From NCBI GenBank assembly GCA_035566895.1, contig DATMQA010000049.1, forward strand, positions 1 to 18,479: a stretch of DNA of 18,479 nucleotides, written 5' to 3'. The position numbers were made by a program, and so were the translations under genes. Each line of letters begins with the position of its first letter. Position 1 is the first letter of the stretch. Source of the DNA: DATMQA01 sp035566895. Its GTDB lineage: Bacteria; Verrucomicrobiota; Verrucomicrobiia; Limisphaerales; UBA8199. Of the stretch, positions 1 to 8,717 are shown in pieces. The notes beneath the pieces were generated by a model. It was not told where the DNA came from and made no database searches. It worked only from the letters and a program-made list of their open reading frames with translations.

Positions 1-124
1 TCTTCGGGGCCGGACCCTGCGCAGCCTGGGCAGCGGGACCGCACTGGAAGGCGGCCACGAGGGCCAGCAGCCCATAGAATGATGCGGAGCGGGTCATATT
101 AAGGGCTTTGGAGAAATATTCCAT
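1..124 (-). CDS. N-terminus of an exported protein, cut by the window edge
   Basis: Reading leftward from an ATG at 124, 41 codons are open to the edge. The translation starts MEYFSKALNMTRSASFYG, followed by a hydrophobic run LLALVAAFQCG and then AAQAAQ, which looks like a Sec signal peptide with cleavage near AQA-A. The start is supported by a strong ribosome binding site, AGGAAGAGGA, ending about 5 bases upstream of the ATG. A second in-frame Met at residue 10 (base 97) could also serve, but has no such site. Nothing of the mature protein is visible, so no function can be given. It is divergent from the PSD1 gene, with about 212 bases between the two starts. Confidence 0.7.
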   Translation of the reverse strand, partial: MEYFSKALNMTRSASFYGLLALVAAFQCGPAAQAAQGPAPK

Positions 125-336
125 AAATTTCCTCTTCCTGCTGATGTCCCTGCAAAAATTATTTTATGCACTAACCAATGCGCCCATTACAAATTTCCAC
201 TGAAACTGGTTTTGTCAAAGTGGGGAAGCCCCGAAAGAACCATAGGGTGGTGGAGTAATGGAATAGAGGTGGAGGACCAGAACACTGGTTCCTGCTTTCG
301 CTTGTCCGCAGCGCAGCGTTGGACGATAGTTCTCGG
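125..336. promoter_or_regulatory. Divergent intergenic region
   Basis: This spacer separates two divergent genes and should hold both promoters. The part next to the left gene (about 150-175) is AT-rich and contains -10-like hexamers on the minus strand, but no convincing -35 partner at 16-18 bases. Near the right gene, 274-292 can fold into a small hairpin (GGACCAG/CTGGTTCC with one bulge, loop AACA). No sigma-54 type -24/-12 element was seen. Confidence 0.35.
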
Positions 337-3300
337 ATGAACCAACCAAAGTCCGGTCGAGCCCTTGCGCCAATACTTTGGCTGTTCCTATTGGTGTGCG
401 GTAGGCTCGAGGGCGCCCCCGTGCTCGCGACCCGGCCTGAGGCGGTGACGAACCGGATCGAGTTCAACAAGCAAATCCGCCCGATCCTCGCCGATAATTG
501 TTACCTCTGCCACGGACCGGACAAAGGCACGCGCAAGGCCGGGCTGCGGCTGGACGACCGCGCGGCCGCTCTCGCCGGTGTCAAAGGACGGCCCGCGATT
601 GTGCCAGGTAACAGCTCGGCCAGCGAATTGGCCAAACGCGTCGGCAGCAGCGACCCGGAATATCGCATGCCCAGGCGCGAGTCGGGCCGCTCGCTCACCG
701 CAAAGCAGATTGCGTTGCTCAAACAGTGGATCGACCAGGGGGCCAAATACGAGCCGCATTGGGCTTACGCGGCTCCGCAACGTAAAGCGGTGCCGGCCGT
801 GAAGGACACTGCCTGGCCACGGAATCCTGTGGATGCCTTCATTCTCGCTGAGTTGGAGAAAGAGCAGTTGCAGCCCTCACCCGAAGCGGACCGGCGCACG
901 CTCATCCGGCGGCTGAGCTTTGACTTGGCCGGTTTGCCTCCCTCCCCCGAAGAGGTGGATGCCTTTGTGTCGGATTCTTCACCCGGGGCGTACGACCGGC
1001 TTGTGGACCGTTTGCTCGCCTCGCCTCATTATGGTGAGCGCATGGCCGTGTATTGGCTCGATCTGGTCCGCTTCGCCGATACGGTAGGCTACCATGGTGA
1101 CCAGAACATCGACGTTTGGCCTTACCGGGATTATGTCATCCGAGCGTTCAATGAAAACATGCCGTTCGACCAGTTCACGCGCGAACAACTGGCGGGCGAC
1201 CTCTTGCCAAACGCGACTGTGCAGCAGAAAGTCGCCTCCGCCTACAATCGTCTGAACATGGTCACGCGCGAAGGCGGCGCGCAGGCGAAAGAGTATCTGG
1301 CGAAATATGCCGGCGACCGCGTGCGCACGACCTCCAGCACATGGATGGGCTCGACGCTCGGCTGTGCCCAATGCCACGACCACAAATTCGATCCGTTTTC
1401 CTCGAAGGATTTCTACAGCTTCGCCGCATTTTTCGCCGACGTGAAGGAGGAAGGGGTTTATGAGCCGAGTGGTTTTTACGCGTCTTTCCCTCCGGTGATG
1501 CGCGTGCCGGCCGCCGACCAGGAGAAGAAGCTCGCGGAGTTGACGGCGCATCTCACCGAAACCGCGACAAAGGAATCACAGGTCCGGGCGCTCAGCACCA
1601 ATCTTCATGGGGGCGACCTGCCGCTTGCGGAAGCGCAGCAGCAAGTTGCAGGAGTCCTTCACGCTGATGCCGCAGGCCTGGATCAAGCGTTGGCGGATTG
1701 GGAACACGCGGCGCGGGAGCGTGTGCGATTGGACAAAGAGCAGGAGCTCGCGCTCATCGTCGAGGACGACCTGCGTGGCGGGAAAAAGGAGGGGCAATGG
1801 ACGCTTGTCGAAAAAGCCGATGGCAAGCCGACGCATAGTGGCCGGCGCGTCCGCGAGCAGGCGGGCGACGGGGTGGTGCAACATTTCGTGACGGATTTGG
1901 CCAGCCCACAGAAATTGCAGAAAGGCGACCGGCTCTACGCTTACGTCTTTCTCGACCCGAAGAACCTGCCGGCCACGCTCATGCTGCAATGGGACACCGG
2001 CGGCAGCAAATGGGCACACCGCGCATTTTGGGGCAAGGATTTGATTCCCTTCGGCACCATTGGCAGCGACAGCCCGGACCATCGCCACCTGGGGGACATG
2101 CCGGAGGCTGGCCAGTGGGTGCGGCTCGAGGCGGACCTTGCGAAGCTGGGCCTCAAACCGGGCCAGCAACTACACGGACTGGCGTTTACTCAGCACGGGG
2201 GCCACGCCTGGTGGGATGACGCCGGGGTCCTGTCGAAAGACCTGCCTCCCGAAGCCGTCATTGCTGTTCTCAATAAGGGTTCGACCTCTTGTAACGATGA
2301 CGACCGGAAGCTATTATTGGCAGAGTTCTTCGATGAGGTGCCTTTAAAAACGGCTGAAGCCAAGCAATCCGAAGTTCAGAAGGCAAAAGATACTTTTGAG
2401 CAAACCTTGCCGCTCTGCGTCGTCACTGAATCGGTCGCGCCGCGCACGACCCGGGTTCTGCCGCGCGGCAATTGGATGGATGATTCCGGTGAAATCGTCT
2501 CGCCCGCAGTGCCGCATTTTCTCCCCCAGCCGAAAGCCGAGAGCGGGCGCCGGCTGACCCGCCTCGACCTGGCCGATTGGCTTGTGTCGCGCGAAAACCC
2601 GCTGACGGCCCGTGTTTCCGTCAACCGCCTGTGGAAGCTCTGTTTTGGAAGCGGGCTCTCCAAGGTGCTCGATGACCTTGGCACCCGCGGCGAGTGGCCC
2701 CGGCACCTTGATTTGCTGGACTGGCTCGCGGTCGAGTTTATGGACAGCCACTGGGACGTGAAGCACATGGTTCGCCTGCTGGTCACCTCCGCGACCTACC
2801 GCCAGAGTTCCAAGCCGACCGAACGGCTCAAGGAAGCGGATCCCTATAACCGGCTCTATGCGCGGCAATCGCGCTGGCGGTTGGACGCTGAATTCGTTCG
2901 TGACAACGCGCTGGCGCTCAGTGGCCTTTTGACGCCGACCATTGGCGGCCCCAGCGCCAAACCTTATCAACCTTCGGATTATTACAAGGAGCTGAATTTC
3001 CCCAAACGCACCTACACTCCGGACCGCGGGGAGAACGAATATCGCCGCGGTCTCTACACGCACTGGCAGCGGACATTTTTGCATCCGAGCCTGGGCGCCT
3101 TTGATGCCCCTTCACGCGAAGAATGTACGGCCGAGCGAAACGTCTCCAACTCGCCGCTTCAGGCGCTAACACTAATGAATGACCCGACCTATGTGGAGGC
3201 GGCGCGGGTTTTTGCCCAGCACATCCTGGAGCAAAGCGGCGCGGATTTTGCAGCACGGGTGCGCTGGGCGTATCGCCGTGCCCTTTCGCGGGAAGCGGCC

Positions 3301-3498
3301 GCTCGCGAGGAGGCCACCATGAAAGAATTTTTCGACAGCCAACTGGCTGGGTTCAAAAGCGATGCGAGCGCCGCGAAAAAACTCGTGCAGGTTGGCTACG
3401 CCCCCGTCCCGGAAAAACTGGATGCCTCCGAGTTGGCCGCCTGGACGGAAGTGGCACGAGCGATTTTGAACCTGCATGAAACGATCGTTAGGTACTAA
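337..3498 (+). CDS. PSD1 / planctomycete cytochrome c domain protein (DUF1549-DUF1553), exported
   Basis: The protein has about 1053 residues. I chose the ATG at 337 because it gives a clean signal peptide (ILWLFLLVCG, then EGAP); an in-frame TTG at 319 adds six residues. Planctomycete-type cytochrome c (PSCyt1): heme motif CYLCH at residues 55-59, with YRMP at 109-112 offering a possible Met ligand. DUF1549 (PSCyt2-like): about 165-370, including HYGERMAVYWLDLVRFADT and a second CxxCH, CAQCH, at 343-347. About 470-630 is a beta-rich insert that looks like a carbohydrate-binding jelly roll. DUF1553 (PSD1): about 750-1010, with NPLTARVSVNRLWKLCFG. The length and the C-terminal ARAILNLHETI motif are normal for the family. 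The biochemical role of this family is not established; it is commonly paired with DUF1501 proteins and is abundant in Planctomycetota and Verrucomicrobiota. No strong ribosome binding site precedes 337. Confidence 0.9.
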   Translation: MNQPKSGRALAPILWLFLLVCGRLEGAPVLATRPEAVTNRIEFNKQIRPILADNCYLCHGPDKGTRKAGLRLDDRAAALAGVKGRPAIVPGNSSASELAKRVGSSDPEYRMPRRESGRSLTAKQIALLKQWIDQGAKYEPHWAYAAPQRKAVPAVKDTAWPRNPVDAFILAELEKEQLQPSPEADRRTLIRRLSFDLAGLPPSPEEVDAFVSDSSPGAYDRLVDRLLASPHYGERMAVYWLDLVRFADTVGYHGDQNIDVWPYRDYVIRAFNENMPFDQFTREQLAGDLLPNATVQQKVASAYNRLNMVTREGGAQAKEYLAKYAGDRVRTTSSTWMGSTLGCAQCHDHKFDPFSSKDFYSFAAFFADVKEEGVYEPSGFYASFPPVMRVPAADQEKKLAELTAHLTETATKESQVRALSTNLHGGDLPLAEAQQQVAGVLHADAAGLDQALADWEHAARERVRLDKEQELALIVEDDLRGGKKEGQWTLVEKADGKPTHSGRRVREQAGDGVVQHFVTDLASPQKLQKGDRLYAYVFLDPKNLPATLMLQWDTGGSKWAHRAFWGKDLIPFGTIGSDSPDHRHLGDMPEAGQWVRLEADLAKLGLKPGQQLHGLAFTQHGGHAWWDDAGVLSKDLPPEAVIAVLNKGSTSCNDDDRKLLLAEFFDEVPLKTAEAKQSEVQKAKDTFEQTLPLCVVTESVAPRTTRVLPRGNWMDDSGEIVSPAVPHFLPQPKAESGRRLTRLDLADWLVSRENPLTARVSVNRLWKLCFGSGLSKVLDDLGTRGEWPRHLDLLDWLAVEFMDSHWDVKHMVRLLVTSATYRQSSKPTERLKEADPYNRLYARQSRWRLDAEFVRDNALALSGLLTPTIGGPSAKPYQPSDYYKELNFPKRTYTPDRGENEYRRGLYTHWQRTFLHPSLGAFDAPSREECTAERNVSNSPLQALTLMNDPTYVEAARVFAQHILEQSGADFAARVRWAYRRALSREAAAREEATMKEFFDSQLAGFKSDASAAKKLVQVGYAPVPEKLDASELAAWTEVARAILNLHETIVRY

Positions 3499-4940
3499 TG
3501 AACGCACATTTTGAACACATGTTGAAATTAACCCGGCGGCAGTTCTTCGGCCGGACAGCCCGCGGGATTGGCACTTTCGCCCTGGCGTCGTTGATGAACC
3601 CCGGGCTGCTCCGCGCTGCGCAAGCCGCCGCATCGACATCCCAGCGGTGGACGGGGGTCGCCAATCCACCTCCGATTCTACCCCGGGTCCGGCGCGTTAT
3701 CTATCTCACCATGGCCGGGGGCCCCTCTCATCTGGAGACCTTCGACTACAAACCAACGCTGGCCAAATTGGATGGCCAACCGATCCCCAAGTCGCTCACC
3801 GATGGCCAGCCTATTGCGCAGCTTCAGGGCGCCAAGGAATTGAAATGCCTTGGGCCGCAGCATCCCTTCCGCAAGTGGGGCCAGTCGCAGCAGGAGATTG
3901 GCGAAATCCTGCCGCATATCGGGAGCATTGCGGACGAGATCTGCATCATCCGCTCGATGGTGACCGAGCAAATCAACCATGACCCGGCGCAGACCTTTAT
4001 GAACACGGGGACGAGCATTTCCGGGCGCCCGAGCATCGGCTCCTGGTTCAATTACGGTCTCGGCAGCGAAAACGAGAATCTGCCGGGGTTCGTCGTGCTC
4101 ACCTCCGAAGGCGGCGGCCAGGGCCAGCCGATTTCGGCGCGGCAATGGTCGAGCGGGTTTTTGCCCAGCAAATTCCAGGGCGTGAAGTTTCAGTCCGCCG
4201 GCGAGCCTGTGATCTATGTCAGCGACCCGCCCGGCGTGTCGCATCAATGCCAGTCCGAGGTCGTCAAATGCGTGAAGGAACTGGACCGCCAGTTCGACGA
4301 AGTTGTGGACGACCCGGAAATCGCGACGCGGATCAGCCAATACGAACTGGCCTTCCGCATGCAGTCGAGCGTGCCGGATTTAACAGATTTTTCCGGCGAG
4401 CCGCAGCACATCCTCGACCTCTACGGCACCAAGGGTGGCGACGGCACGTTCGCCTCCAACTGCCTGCTGGCGCGGCGCCTGGCCGAACGCGGGGTCCGTT
4501 TCATCCAGCTTTACCATCGCGGCTGGGACCATCACGGCGGGGTCAAACAAGGCACCAAAACCACTGCCGGCCTGGTAGACCGCGCTTCGGCCGCGCTGAT
4601 CAAGGACCTCAAACAGCGCGGCATGCTCGATGAAACGCTGGTGATTTGGGGCGGCGAATTCGGTCGCACGCCGATGGCGCAAGGGGATGGCCGCGACCAC
4701 CACATCAAAGGCTTTTCAATCTGGATGGCCGGCGGCGGCATCCGCGGCGGGACAACGTACGGCCGCACCGACGAATTCGGTTACAATGCAATCGAGAACG
4801 TCGTGGATGTGCACGACTTCCACGCGACGATGCTCTACCTCTTCGGCATCGACCACAAGAAACTGACCTATCGTTTCCAAGGGCGAGATTTCCGGCTGAC
4901 CGACGTCCATGGCCGCGTCGTCGGAGATATCCTGGCCTAA
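3498..4940 (+). CDS. DUF1501 domain protein, Tat-exported, sulfatase/phosphatase-like
   Basis: The 480-residue product has the usual length for DUF1501 proteins. Its start overlaps the stop of the PSD1 gene in TAATG, which implies translational coupling, and TTAGG lies 5 bases upstream of the ATG. A twin-arginine signal, LTRRQFFGRTARG, occupies residues 11-23 and is followed by a hydrophobic stretch and AAQAAA, so export of the folded protein by Tat is expected. The body begins YLTMAGGPSHLETFDYKP, typical of the family. Conserved polar clusters likely to bind metal are HRGWDHHGG (near residue 338), GGEFGRTP (near 384) and GRDHH (near 398). DUF1501 is distantly related to the alkaline phosphatase/sulfatase fold; no substrate is known. 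An alternative start at Met8 (3519) lacks a ribosome binding site. Confidence 0.92.
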   Translation: MNAHFEHMLKLTRRQFFGRTARGIGTFALASLMNPGLLRAAQAAASTSQRWTGVANPPPILPRVRRVIYLTMAGGPSHLETFDYKPTLAKLDGQPIPKSLTDGQPIAQLQGAKELKCLGPQHPFRKWGQSQQEIGEILPHIGSIADEICIIRSMVTEQINHDPAQTFMNTGTSISGRPSIGSWFNYGLGSENENLPGFVVLTSEGGGQGQPISARQWSSGFLPSKFQGVKFQSAGEPVIYVSDPPGVSHQCQSEVVKCVKELDRQFDEVVDDPEIATRISQYELAFRMQSSVPDLTDFSGEPQHILDLYGTKGGDGTFASNCLLARRLAERGVRFIQLYHRGWDHHGGVKQGTKTTAGLVDRASAALIKDLKQRGMLDETLVIWGGEFGRTPMAQGDGRDHHIKGFSIWMAGGGIRGGTTYGRTDEFGYNAIENVVDVHDFHATMLYLFGIDHKKLTYRFQGRDFRLTDVHGRVVGDILA

Positions 4941-4950
4941 GGTCGGGTTA

Positions 4951-4980
4951 CTGATCACTGATTACTGATTACTGATTACT
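4951..4980. repeat. Heptamer tandem repeat CTGATTA, over 4 copies
   Basis: The units are CTGATCA at 4951-4957, then three copies of CTGATTA at 4958-4978 and a partial CT; 4947-4950 (gtta) reads as a partial unit before them. The array lies between the convergent DUF1501 and GH5 genes. It overlaps the 3' end of the GH5 gene: the minus-strand codons for the last residues S-N-Q and the TAA stop (4969-4971) are all inside it. Confidence 0.85.
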
Positions 4981-6087
4981 TCGTAGGGTCGGAGCCTGCT
5001 TCCATTCTTTCCAGAGAGTTTCTTTGACGAATTGCCCGAAATCATTGGGCTCGAAGGACCAGTTCTTCAGCAACGGCGGGCCGCAGCTCGGATGGAAACA
5101 CCAGGCGGTCCAGTGCAGGCCGCGTTCCTGGGCGTAGTCCATGAGGCGCTGCCCGTACTCCAGGTTCTTGGCGTTGCCTCCCCATTCGCCCATGAAAACC
5201 GGATACTGTTTGCTGACTTCGCCGAAACTTTTGTCCCAGTCCTTCTTAAACGAGTAGGGATGGGTTTCATAGACAAGGTTGCTGCCGGTAATGGCATGGC
5301 CTTGCAGCACCCCGCGCAGATCATAACCCCAGTCAGTGCCGCTGGCGGTGACGACGTTCTCGGCCCCCACCGCGCGCACCGTGTCATAAAGCTTCTGCAA
5401 GCCGACCGCCTCATAAATCACCGGCGGCTGGTTGGTTTCCTTCTTCGAAGGTTTCTCGGTGACCGTCCCGCCGTCGCGCCAGACCGTCCACGCGATGTCA
5501 TGCGGTTCGTTATAGAGATCGAACAGGACGTTCGGCTGGTTTTTGTAGCGCGTGGCCACGTCTCTCCAGAAAAGAACTGAGTGCGCGTCGGGCATCGGAT
5601 GCTGGGCCAGCTTGCTGCCTTCGTTGGCCCACTTGCCGCGATCCGACCAGTGCAAATCCAAATCGATGTAGGCGCCCGCAGCGGCGGAGGCCTCGACCAA
5701 CTTGTCCACTAACGCGCGATAGCTCGTCCCGCCATCTTCCTGGCCGGAGGTCTTGCCGAACCAGCGGTCCTGCGCCAGTGGCATCCGGATAATATTGGCC
5801 TTCCACTTATGGATAGCGTGGTCAAAGGCCTCTTCCATGTGTTCACCCTGGGTGGTCCATTCGAGCGAAGCGATATTGACCCCGTGCAGCAGGACCGGCT
5901 CCCCGCGCGCGTCCAGCAGCCTGGTTCCCTGGACATGGAGGCGCATCGGCACCCGCTCGGCTGCGATGGGCCGGGTTTGGCTCGGCACCAGGCCATTATC
6001 GGCCGGCGCGCCGAGTGCCTTGGCGCCGGATAAGGTTGCCAAGGCGAGCAAGAGATTGAAGGCCTTCTGCATATCAATTTTTCGCAT
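4969..6087 (-). CDS. Glycoside hydrolase family 5, exported (cellulase-like)
   Basis: The 372-residue protein starts with a signal peptide (AFNLLLALATLSGAKALGAP). The catalytic domain (about 50-360) opens with LHVQGTRLLDARGEPVLLHGVNIA, typical of GH5 TIM barrels. The acid/base glutamate is E194 in LYNEPH and the nucleophile is E301 in VFMGEWGG; HPYSF at 276-280 supplies the conserved His and Tyr near the active site. GH5 enzymes retain configuration and cut beta-linked glucans, mannans or xylans; the sequence does not tell which. A second in-frame start (Met6, 6072) gives a more compact signal peptide; neither start has a good ribosome binding site. It follows the unknown exported protein by 105 bases on the same strand, so co-transcription is plausible. 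The last three codons and the stop lie in a heptamer tandem repeat. Confidence 0.9.
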   Translation of the reverse strand: MRKIDMQKAFNLLLALATLSGAKALGAPADNGLVPSQTRPIAAERVPMRLHVQGTRLLDARGEPVLLHGVNIASLEWTTQGEHMEEAFDHAIHKWKANIIRMPLAQDRWFGKTSGQEDGGTSYRALVDKLVEASAAAGAYIDLDLHWSDRGKWANEGSKLAQHPMPDAHSVLFWRDVATRYKNQPNVLFDLYNEPHDIAWTVWRDGGTVTEKPSKKETNQPPVIYEAVGLQKLYDTVRAVGAENVVTASGTDWGYDLRGVLQGHAITGSNLVYETHPYSFKKDWDKSFGEVSKQYPVFMGEWGGNAKNLEYGQRLMDYAQERGLHWTAWCFHPSCGPPLLKNWSFEPNDFGQFVKETLWKEWKQAPTLRSNQ

Positions 6088-6192
6088 GGGCGACAGCGTA
6101 ACCGACCGGAAACCTCAGTCAGGCTTGATTTGGCTGGATTGCGCAGATTTCAGTTGTGGGCACGGGCAGAATAAGGGGCGTTTCTGGCGAGA

Positions 6193-8550
6193 TTACAATT
6201 GAATCTCAACGCGCGGCTTGCCTTCGAGTTGAAGCAGCAGCCGGCCTTCCTTCTCCAAAAACTGGTGCGGCGCGCTGCACTCGGTAATTTTGCCGTTGAT
6301 TTTGAGTCGCGGCCTGGCGGCCAGGCCGTTGATGAGCACGTAATAGGGGCGGTCCACCCAGCTTTCGGTTTTGAAGCTCACCTGGCCTTTCTTCTCCTGC
6401 GCATGCTTGATCTCGCCGGGGGCGTGGACGCGCAAACCGTTTTGACGGAAGCACCAGAAGTCATAGACCGGCGGCTCGGCAAAGTACCTGACGGCGCAAG
6501 CCTCGAGCGTGGCCGGGTTGATGGCCGGGCCATTGCGGGTTTGCGAACGCAAGACAAACGAATCCGGAAGCAATCCCTGCTTCTCGGTGTCGGTTTGGGG
6601 CCATGTCTGTTGGATGCCCGATGCCGTAATGCCATCGGCCAGTTTCTTCCACGGCCCGCGCGGGTCGTCGCGAACCAGGCGATAGAGCGCGTCCGCATAG
6701 ACCAGCCCGCACCATTGAACGGGCAGGCCCAGCCAGACTGGTGCTTTCCATTGGGTCGCACCGTAAACCGCAATCGTCGCATAAAGCGCGATCGCCTGCG
6801 GCGTCGGATTCACCAAATACACAAATGGCACTCCGGTCCAGGCCCAATATTGCGCCTGCTCAAGTAATTCCGGCTGGCCGGACAGTTCATACCCAAGCGT
6901 GCAGGCGCGGACCATCCAGGCGGAAGCCAGAATGTCGGGCGTGTGCAAAGGACATTCCCAGGTCTGCGCACCGCGGGGGACGCCGTTGCGAAATTTGTCC
7001 ATGGCGTGCAGGCGGCTCAGAGCGGCGTCCAGCAACTCGCGGTTGCCGGAGAACGCGGCGGCTTCAAGCAAATCCAGCACCGGGCGCGCCGTGAAGCCGG
7101 TGGCTTCATCCGTGAAATGAGTTTTGCCGTAATCCACTCCGCCGGGGTGGGGGTGGTACTTCATCGAGCCATCAGCGGCGAAGGTGCCCAACAGCGAACG
7201 GCCGCTTTGCTCGGCCCGCTCGGCATTCTCCGCCACATGACCGTAAACGAGCGCTTCAACCGGGAACCGCACATGGCCGACGCCGGCGAAGTTCAGGTCC
7301 GCCGGTGGGACTTCCGCAAGTGCGGCCTTCGCGGTTTCCTTCAGGCGCCCGGCCAGGGCCGGGTCGTGCGTCTGGACGCCAAGCCAATCCATCCAGAGCG
7401 CAGCGTCGGCGGCGCGGCCAGGTTGGAAGTTCCCACCCGCGATGGCGTGCCGGAATAGATTGCCTTCACGCAGTTTTGAATCCAGCCATCCCCCCGCCGC
7501 CACCGAAACGTACTGCTGCAAGGCCTGCGTGCCCGCGCCGGCAGCGGCGGCGTCCTCACCGCTCCTGGGCACCGGCAAGGATGGCAGACCACGCAACGCG
7601 ATGTATTGCTGCACCGGGGGAACAATGCTTTTGCCCGGCCCGCCCATGATGGTCGCGACCAACGTGATTGGTTGCCCGGCCGACAGGACTTGAGCCTCCT
7701 TCGGGAGCAGTTTTCCCTCCTCTCGATTCTTACGGTCCGAGCCCGGAAAAAGCACACCCATCACGTGGCCGCCTGAAGCAAAGATTCGGTCGGGCGAATC
7801 GAACAACGCGCTGAAGTGCGGCCGCATTTGCCAGGTCAACCCGAGATAACGGTTGTCGCGCTGCAGGGCCATGAGCGGGAAGGTCAGCTTCGAGTTATCG
7901 GGCACCTGGCGTTGCGAGGCCGGGCCGATAACGTCGGCTTCCGAACTGCTCGGTTCGTTTTCGAGGTATTCCAGCCCGGCCAGCAGCGCCTGGCCTTTGG
8001 CTTCGCCAAAAGTTCCGGCGCCCGGGAAAATCATCAGCATCGGCAGGAATGCAACCGCCCGCTCCTGGTCCACCGTAACCTCCGTGGTGATGTCGATGGC
8101 GCCGGCGAGGCGGGCAGGGCTGAACTGTTGTTTGATTTGCCAGCGCGCCCCGTCCGTATCGGCGCATTGGAAACGGCAGCGAACGGATTTGCCCTCGCTA
8201 CGCGCCTCGGCCCGCTGTTCCTTGGCATTCGCCAAATCGAGCCAACGCAGTTGCCCGTCCGCAAGGTAACCCAGCATCGGACGCGTCTGGCCGATGGCCA
8301 TCGGTTGATTCGCAACCTTCACGACAAACGCACCCAACGCGTTTGGCGAATGGAGTATCTCCAAGTCCCTGGAACGGACGGCCAGCGCGCCCGGCCCGAG
8401 CTCCGGTGGTGCGGGCTTGGGCCACTGGGGAAGCACGGCGGCGGGAGGAAGGGGGATGGACCGGGGCTCGGTCGGTGACGGCAACGCGGCCGCGGAGGCG
8501 AACGAGATGAGAAGAAGCAATGGTGTGGCTGAAGACAGGAGTGGTTTCAT
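6193..8550 (-). CDS. Large exported protein of unknown family, possible six-hairpin carbohydrate-active fold
   Basis: The 785-residue product starts at the ATG at 8550 with a clear signal peptide, KPLLSSATPLLLLISFASA, then a proline-rich linker. The frame stays open to a TTG at 8721, but that start would put about 57 residues ahead of the signal peptide and touch the rpoN stop. I do not recognise the family. By eye the N-terminal half is beta-rich (for example AIDITTEVTV and PITLVATIMGG). The middle, about residues 330-620, is alpha-helical with repeated Trp/Gly/Asp segments (GVDYGKTHFTDEATGF, TWECPLHTPDILASAW). The C-terminal 80 residues are again beta-rich and end in PRVEIQL. Sandwich, helical toroid, sandwich is the layout of several polysaccharide lyases and glycosidases; that reading is inference. 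Its partner downstream is GH5. No strong ribosome binding site is seen. Confidence 0.75.
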   Translation of the reverse strand: MKPLLSSATPLLLLISFASAAALPSPTEPRSIPLPPAAVLPQWPKPAPPELGPGALAVRSRDLEILHSPNALGAFVVKVANQPMAIGQTRPMLGYLADGQLRWLDLANAKEQRAEARSEGKSVRCRFQCADTDGARWQIKQQFSPARLAGAIDITTEVTVDQERAVAFLPMLMIFPGAGTFGEAKGQALLAGLEYLENEPSSSEADVIGPASQRQVPDNSKLTFPLMALQRDNRYLGLTWQMRPHFSALFDSPDRIFASGGHVMGVLFPGSDRKNREEGKLLPKEAQVLSAGQPITLVATIMGGPGKSIVPPVQQYIALRGLPSLPVPRSGEDAAAAGAGTQALQQYVSVAAGGWLDSKLREGNLFRHAIAGGNFQPGRAADAALWMDWLGVQTHDPALAGRLKETAKAALAEVPPADLNFAGVGHVRFPVEALVYGHVAENAERAEQSGRSLLGTFAADGSMKYHPHPGGVDYGKTHFTDEATGFTARPVLDLLEAAAFSGNRELLDAALSRLHAMDKFRNGVPRGAQTWECPLHTPDILASAWMVRACTLGYELSGQPELLEQAQYWAWTGVPFVYLVNPTPQAIALYATIAVYGATQWKAPVWLGLPVQWCGLVYADALYRLVRDDPRGPWKKLADGITASGIQQTWPQTDTEKQGLLPDSFVLRSQTRNGPAINPATLEACAVRYFAEPPVYDFWCFRQNGLRVHAPGEIKHAQEKKGQVSFKTESWVDRPYYVLINGLAARPRLKINGKITECSAPHQFLEKEGRLLLQLEGKPRVEIQL

Positions 8551-8717
8551 GAGCAAGAATTCGAGGGTTTCATCCGAACAAAACTTGGACGGAATCAGCG
8601 GAGTGGTATTCACCGGTATTGGTCCTGGCGGCAGAGAGAGCCGCTCCCCAAAGATGCGTGTAGGGCGTGAAGAGGAGAGCGGCGCTCCAAGAGGCAGAAC
8701 GGCGCTTCTGCCGGGAC
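8551..8717. other. Spacer between rpoN and the exported protein gene
   Basis: This 167-base spacer holds the rpoN hairpin (8693-8712) and presumably the promoter of the downstream minus-strand gene. I found no clear -35/-10 pair and no -24/-12 element in it. Confidence 0.3.
8693..8712 (-). terminator. Hairpin just after rpoN
   Basis: GGCAGAA (8693-8699) and TTCTGCC (8706-8712) form a perfect 7-bp stem with a 6-base loop, five bases past the rpoN stop codon. On the minus strand it is followed by TCTTGG rather than a run of T, so it may be a weak terminator or a 3'-end stabilising hairpin. Confidence 0.4.

Noticed and set aside
2344..3084. Minus-strand open frame of 246 codons
   Set aside because: It is antisense to the conserved DUF1553 region.
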